A stretch of DNA of 7,052 nucleotides from Candidatus Hydrogenedentota bacterium (GTDB lineage Bacteria > Hydrogenedentota > Hydrogenedentia > Hydrogenedentales > SLHB01). The stretch covers positions 1 to 7,052 of the forward strand of contig JAJDAB010000075.1 in assembly GCA_029262095.1 (NCBI GenBank), in the 5' to 3' direction. The position numbers were made by a program, and so were the translations under genes. Below, in pieces: positions 5,571-7,052 of this stretch; the stretch's first letter is position 1; each line of letters begins with the position of its first letter. The notes under the pieces were generated by a model that saw only the letters and a program-made list of their open reading frames with translations, had not been told where the DNA came from and searched no databases.

Positions 5571-6554
5571 ATGAAAATCGGCATGATTGGCGGTATCGGC
5601 CACAACGGCTACGTCTTTGACGGCGTCCGTGCGCGGGCCGATGCGCGTATCGTTGGCGTGGCGCCAGGGCCGGCGGAAGAATCCGCTGCCGCAATCGCGC
5701 GTCAGGCCGAACGTATCGACCAGTCGCCGAAAGTATTCGACAATTTTCGCCGCATGCTGGACGATGAGAAGCCGGACATTGTCTCGGTCGCGTGTCACTA
5801 CGCCGACCACGCCGCCGTGGCCATCGAGGTTATCGAGCGCGGGCATCATGTCTTCATCGAAAAACCGATGGCGACGACGCTCGACGATCTTCAAGCGCTG
5901 GAGCGCGTTTTCGATAACGCAAATGTCCAACTGTCTTGCATGCTCGGGTTGCGCTATGCGCCTGCGTTTACGACCGCATGGCGCGTAGTCGATCATGGCG
6001 CCATCGGCGAAGTGCGGCTGATGACCGCGCAGAAGTCGTATAAGCTTGGTAAGCGCCCGGCGTGGACCCATGATCGCGATCGCTACGGTGGCACCATTCC
6101 CTGGGTCGGTAGTCATGCGATCGATTGGTTGCACTGGTTCAGCGGCGCGCGGTTCGAACATGTCTACGCCACGCACTCGGCTCGGTCGAACCGCGATCAC
6201 GGCGAATTGGAAGCATCCGCGCTCTGTCATTTCACGATGTCCAACGACATATTCGGCGGCGTCAACATCGATTACCTCCGCCCGGGAAAAGCCATGTCAC
6301 ACGGCGACGACCGTATTCGCGTCGCGGGAACCGACGGCGTAATCGAAGTGTCGGAGGGCCGCGCGTATCTCATTGACGATCAGGGTCCACGCGATCTCGA
6401 ACTCGAACCCAAGCGGGAGATCTTCGCGGAGTTCATGGATCAGATCGAGGGTACGGCCATGAGTCTCATCAGCGCAGAGGATGCGTTTCTCACGACCAAG
6501 GCCTGTTTGCTCGCCCGCCAGTCGGCGGATGAAGGCCGCGAAATCAGCTTTTAG
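5571..6554 (+). CDS. Gfo/Idh/MocA family NAD(P)-dependent oxidoreductase
   Basis: A 327-residue cytoplasmic dehydrogenase-like protein. The N-terminal Rossmann half opens with KIGMIGGIGHNGY (2-14), a nucleotide-binding loop with a slightly altered glycine pattern. The family signature EKPMA (97-101) holds the conserved catalytic-type lysine K98. The C-terminal alpha/beta half has WVGSHAIDWLHWF (178-190), whose H182 and D185 fit the usual G-x-H-x-x-D active-site motif. Family members oxidise or reduce sugars, inositols and related polyols with NAD(P); the substrate cannot be told from sequence. There is no Tat or Sec signal, unlike many relatives in planctomycete-like genomes. The ATG has a strong AGGAGG (5560-5565) 5 nt upstream. 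The gene is divergent from the DUF1080 gene, which fits a 3-keto-sugar or glycoside pathway. An 83-bp gap separates it from the kinase gene. Confidence 0.93.
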   Translation: MKIGMIGGIGHNGYVFDGVRARADARIVGVAPGPAEESAAAIARQAERIDQSPKVFDNFRRMLDDEKPDIVSVACHYADHAAVAIEVIERGHHVFIEKPMATTLDDLQALERVFDNANVQLSCMLGLRYAPAFTTAWRVVDHGAIGEVRLMTAQKSYKLGKRPAWTHDRDRYGGTIPWVGSHAIDWLHWFSGARFEHVYATHSARSNRDHGELEASALCHFTMSNDIFGGVNIDYLRPGKAMSHGDDRIRVAGTDGVIEVSEGRAYLIDDQGPRDLELEPKREIFAEFMDQIEGTAMSLISAEDAFLTTKACLLARQSADEGREISF

Positions 6555-6637
6555 CGTCGGCATTGCAGTCGTTTTCATTCTCCCAAATCAATTGCTATCC
6601 TAAGCAGAATTCGCATGCGGCGCATTGGACGACCTAC

Positions 6638-7052
6638 ATGAGCGATTCACCCATTAACCCCGGCGCGGCTGAACAACCTCGGCGGCAGGGCGGTTACGGC
6701 AAGGGCGACAAAATCGCCGATCGGTACGAAGTCATCAAAGGCATCGGACGGGGCGGAATGGGCGTCGTGTACCTGGTCAACGATACTCAGACGAATCAAC
6801 AACTCGCACTCAAGAGCATTCTTCCGCAGTATGCGTCCCACGAATACGCGGTGAAACGATTCATTCGTGAGGTCAACGCCGTACGCAAGATGAATCATCC
6901 ATGCATCGTCAAAATCTTCGATGCTCAAAAGTCGGATGACCTCCTCTATTACACGATGGAGTATCTCGAGGGCCAAAGCCTGTATCGCTGGATGCAACGC
7001 CGCGGGCAGATGGGATTGGGCTCGACCGTACGGGTCATGAGTCTGTTGTGTA
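6638..7052 (+). CDS. Hanks-type Ser/Thr protein kinase, N-terminal part (runs off the right edge)
   Basis: An open frame of 138 codons from the ATG at 6638 continues past the window end. After a polar, Gly/Pro-containing leader of about 27 residues, the kinase domain begins at ADRYEVIKGIGRGGMGVVYLV (27-47), which contains the glycine-rich loop. K59 in LALKS is the ATP-anchoring lysine, and E78 in FIREVNAVRKMNHPCIV is the matching helix-C glutamate. The hinge region is YYTMEYLEGQSLYRWM (104-119). The HRD and DFG motifs and everything C-terminal lie outside, so catalytic competence and any sensor domain cannot be judged. These kinases phosphorylate Ser/Thr on proteins and are abundant in planctomycete-like bacteria and Myxococcota. 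The start is chosen because no other in-frame start codon precedes it closely; the ribosome binding site is weak (GGA). No signal peptide precedes the kinase domain, so this end is cytoplasmic. Confidence 0.93.
   Translation, partial: MSDSPINPGAAEQPRRQGGYGKGDKIADRYEVIKGIGRGGMGVVYLVNDTQTNQQLALKSILPQYASHEYAVKRFIREVNAVRKMNHPCIVKIFDAQKSDDLLYYTMEYLEGQSLYRWMQRRGQMGLGSTVRVMSLLC

Noticed and set aside
5550..6230. Long minus-strand ORF (226 codons) opposite the oxidoreductase gene
   Set aside because: It is antisense to a clear Gfo/Idh/MocA gene with a strong ribosome binding site. Its product is rich in Arg with no recognisable domain, as expected for a shadow frame in GC-rich DNA.
6572..6601. Possible promoter TTTTCA, 18 nt, TATCCT before the kinase gene
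   Set aside because: Both hexamers are poor matches and the region is short and T-rich, so such a match is expected by chance.
6647..6997. Minus-strand ORF of 116 codons opposite the kinase gene
   Set aside because: The plus strand carries unmistakable kinase motifs over the same stretch; the antisense product has no recognisable features.

Overview
This window looks like ordinary chromosome from a Gram-negative-type bacterium, moderately GC-rich. The content resembles the Planctomycetota/Verrucomicrobiota/Hydrogenedentota-like groups: a secreted DUF1080 (3-keto-disaccharide hydrolase-like) protein, a Gfo/Idh/MocA oxidoreductase and a Hanks-type Ser/Thr kinase occur together, and an LpxA homologue implies a lipid A outer membrane. 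The phylum is an inference from gene content only; no rRNA or tRNA gene is visible.

Layout. From about 5426 down to 1, every gene is on the minus strand. In transcription order these are: a secreted DUF1080 protein (5426-4647), a dienoyl-CoA isomerase-type crotonase (4601-3774), trpS (3627-2617), aroK (2576 or 2606 to 2043), a 61-codon conserved-looking small ORF (2039-1854), a PTS EIIA domain fused to a C4 zinc ribbon (1751-921), a stand-alone cyclic-nucleotide-binding protein (902-444) and the N-terminal part of lpxA (395 to the window edge). Right of a 144-bp divergent intergenic region, two genes are on the plus strand: a Gfo/Idh/MocA oxidoreductase (5571-6554) and the start of a Ser/Thr protein kinase (6638 to the window edge).

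How the genes may work together. trpS, aroK and the small ORF are tightly packed (gaps of 40 bp or less, and 3 bp) and are probably one transcript. The EIIA-zinc-ribbon gene and the cyclic-nucleotide-binding gene are 18 bp apart and lpxA follows after 48 bp, so two regulatory-looking proteins (a phospho-acceptor and a nucleotide sensor) precede lipid A synthesis. The DUF1080 and oxidoreductase genes are divergent and could share control. Both families are common in carbohydrate catabolism of this kind of organism, including routes through 3-keto sugars.

Most unusual items: the EIIA-zinc-ribbon fusion, the 61-aa protein with a near-ideal ribosome binding site, a perfect 12-bp-arm inverted repeat upstream of trpS, and several shorter inverted repeats in the intergenic spaces. 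I see no mobile element, CRISPR array, defence system or clear Rho-independent terminator. No intergenic stretch is longer than 150 bp.
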